A DNA stretch of 39,552 nt, from NCBI GenBank assembly GCA_946537255.1, contig CAMNFS010000015.1, positions 1 through 39,552 of the forward strand. Direction: 5' to 3'. Source of the DNA: an uncultured Erysipelotrichaceae bacterium (GTDB lineage: Bacteria; Bacillota_I; Bacilli_A; Erysipelotrichales; Erysipelotrichaceae). A model generated the notes under the pieces. The model saw nothing but the letters and a program-made list of their open reading frames with translations. It ran no database searches and was not told where the DNA came from. Each line of letters opens with the position of its first letter. Position 1 is the first letter of the stretch. Positions 39,526-39,552 of the stretch are shown piece after piece. Made by a program: the position numbers and the translations under genes.

Positions 39526-39552
39526 AAAACGGACTCCCATTTACAGGAGTCC
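39526..39552 (-). terminator. Terminator of a gene beyond the right edge
   Basis: GGACTCC and GGAGTCC pair around an 8-base loop, followed by GTTTTAT on the minus strand. It should end a gene that lies past the window edge. Confidence 0.65.

Noticed and set aside
1-39552. CRISPR array, insertion sequence or prophage
   Set aside because: No regularly spaced repeats, transposase genes, terminal inverted repeats or phage structural genes were seen.

Overview
The window reads as chromosome of a mid-GC Bacillota (Firmicutes) bacterium. HPr kinase/phosphorylase with a PpaX-like phosphatase, CcpA-type cre sites, a family II pyrophosphatase, an rpmG-secE-nusG operon, strong AGGAGG ribosome sites and TTG starts all fit. 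Overall gene style suggests Erysipelotrichia, but this is an inference from gene content and no genus is claimed. Most genes lie on the minus strand. There is no CRISPR array, rRNA, insertion sequence or prophage.

Region by region. Positions 1-165 hold no gene I can support. 166-2050 (minus): a small HTH regulator, tRNA-Asn, a possible small RNA, and the nusG, secE and rpmG genes. 2062-5519 (minus): histidine phosphatase, HAD hydrolase, an orphan amino-acid-binding lipoprotein and MetA. 5604-9089: a small unknown gene, a secreted CHAP hydrolase (plus), a HAD hydrolase with a long structured leader that ends in a terminator just before the gene, and a tyrosine-recombinase-like protein (plus) that lacks its catalytic residues. 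9089-10446: a CpXC zinc protein and an unknown partner. 10536-18086 (minus): the tightly overlapping run mutS, uvrA, rhomboid protease, hprK, ppaX, which joins DNA repair to carbon catabolite control. 18203-20470: a membrane-anchored DUF4230 protein (plus), RNase Z and a small unknown gene. 20526-24262 (minus): two GH32 beta-fructosidases flanking a HAD hydrolase. 24377-26630 (minus): serC-serA for serine synthesis, with a cre-like site upstream.

26816-30372 (minus) is an envelope block: a secreted protein with an almost leaderless mRNA, a membrane-anchored family II pyrophosphatase, a VanY-like carboxypeptidase that has lost its 5' end, and a DUF6512 gene broken by a one-base deletion. 30716-35399 (plus) holds an alpha/beta hydrolase and a heterodimeric ABC exporter behind a TetR-type palindrome. 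35455-39552 (minus) holds a nitroreductase, a decayed PNPOx fragment, an Imm32-like immunity protein, SdpI/SdpR with two operators bracketing their promoter, a FlaR-like kinase, a truncated acetyltransferase and a PNPOx-ferredoxin fusion.

The most unusual items are the riboswitch-like leader at 7424-7556, the anchored pyrophosphatase, the orphan immunity group, the dead recombinase and the HprK active-site substitution. The right-hand 10 kb carries several broken genes and immunity functions and looks like a fast-changing accessory region.
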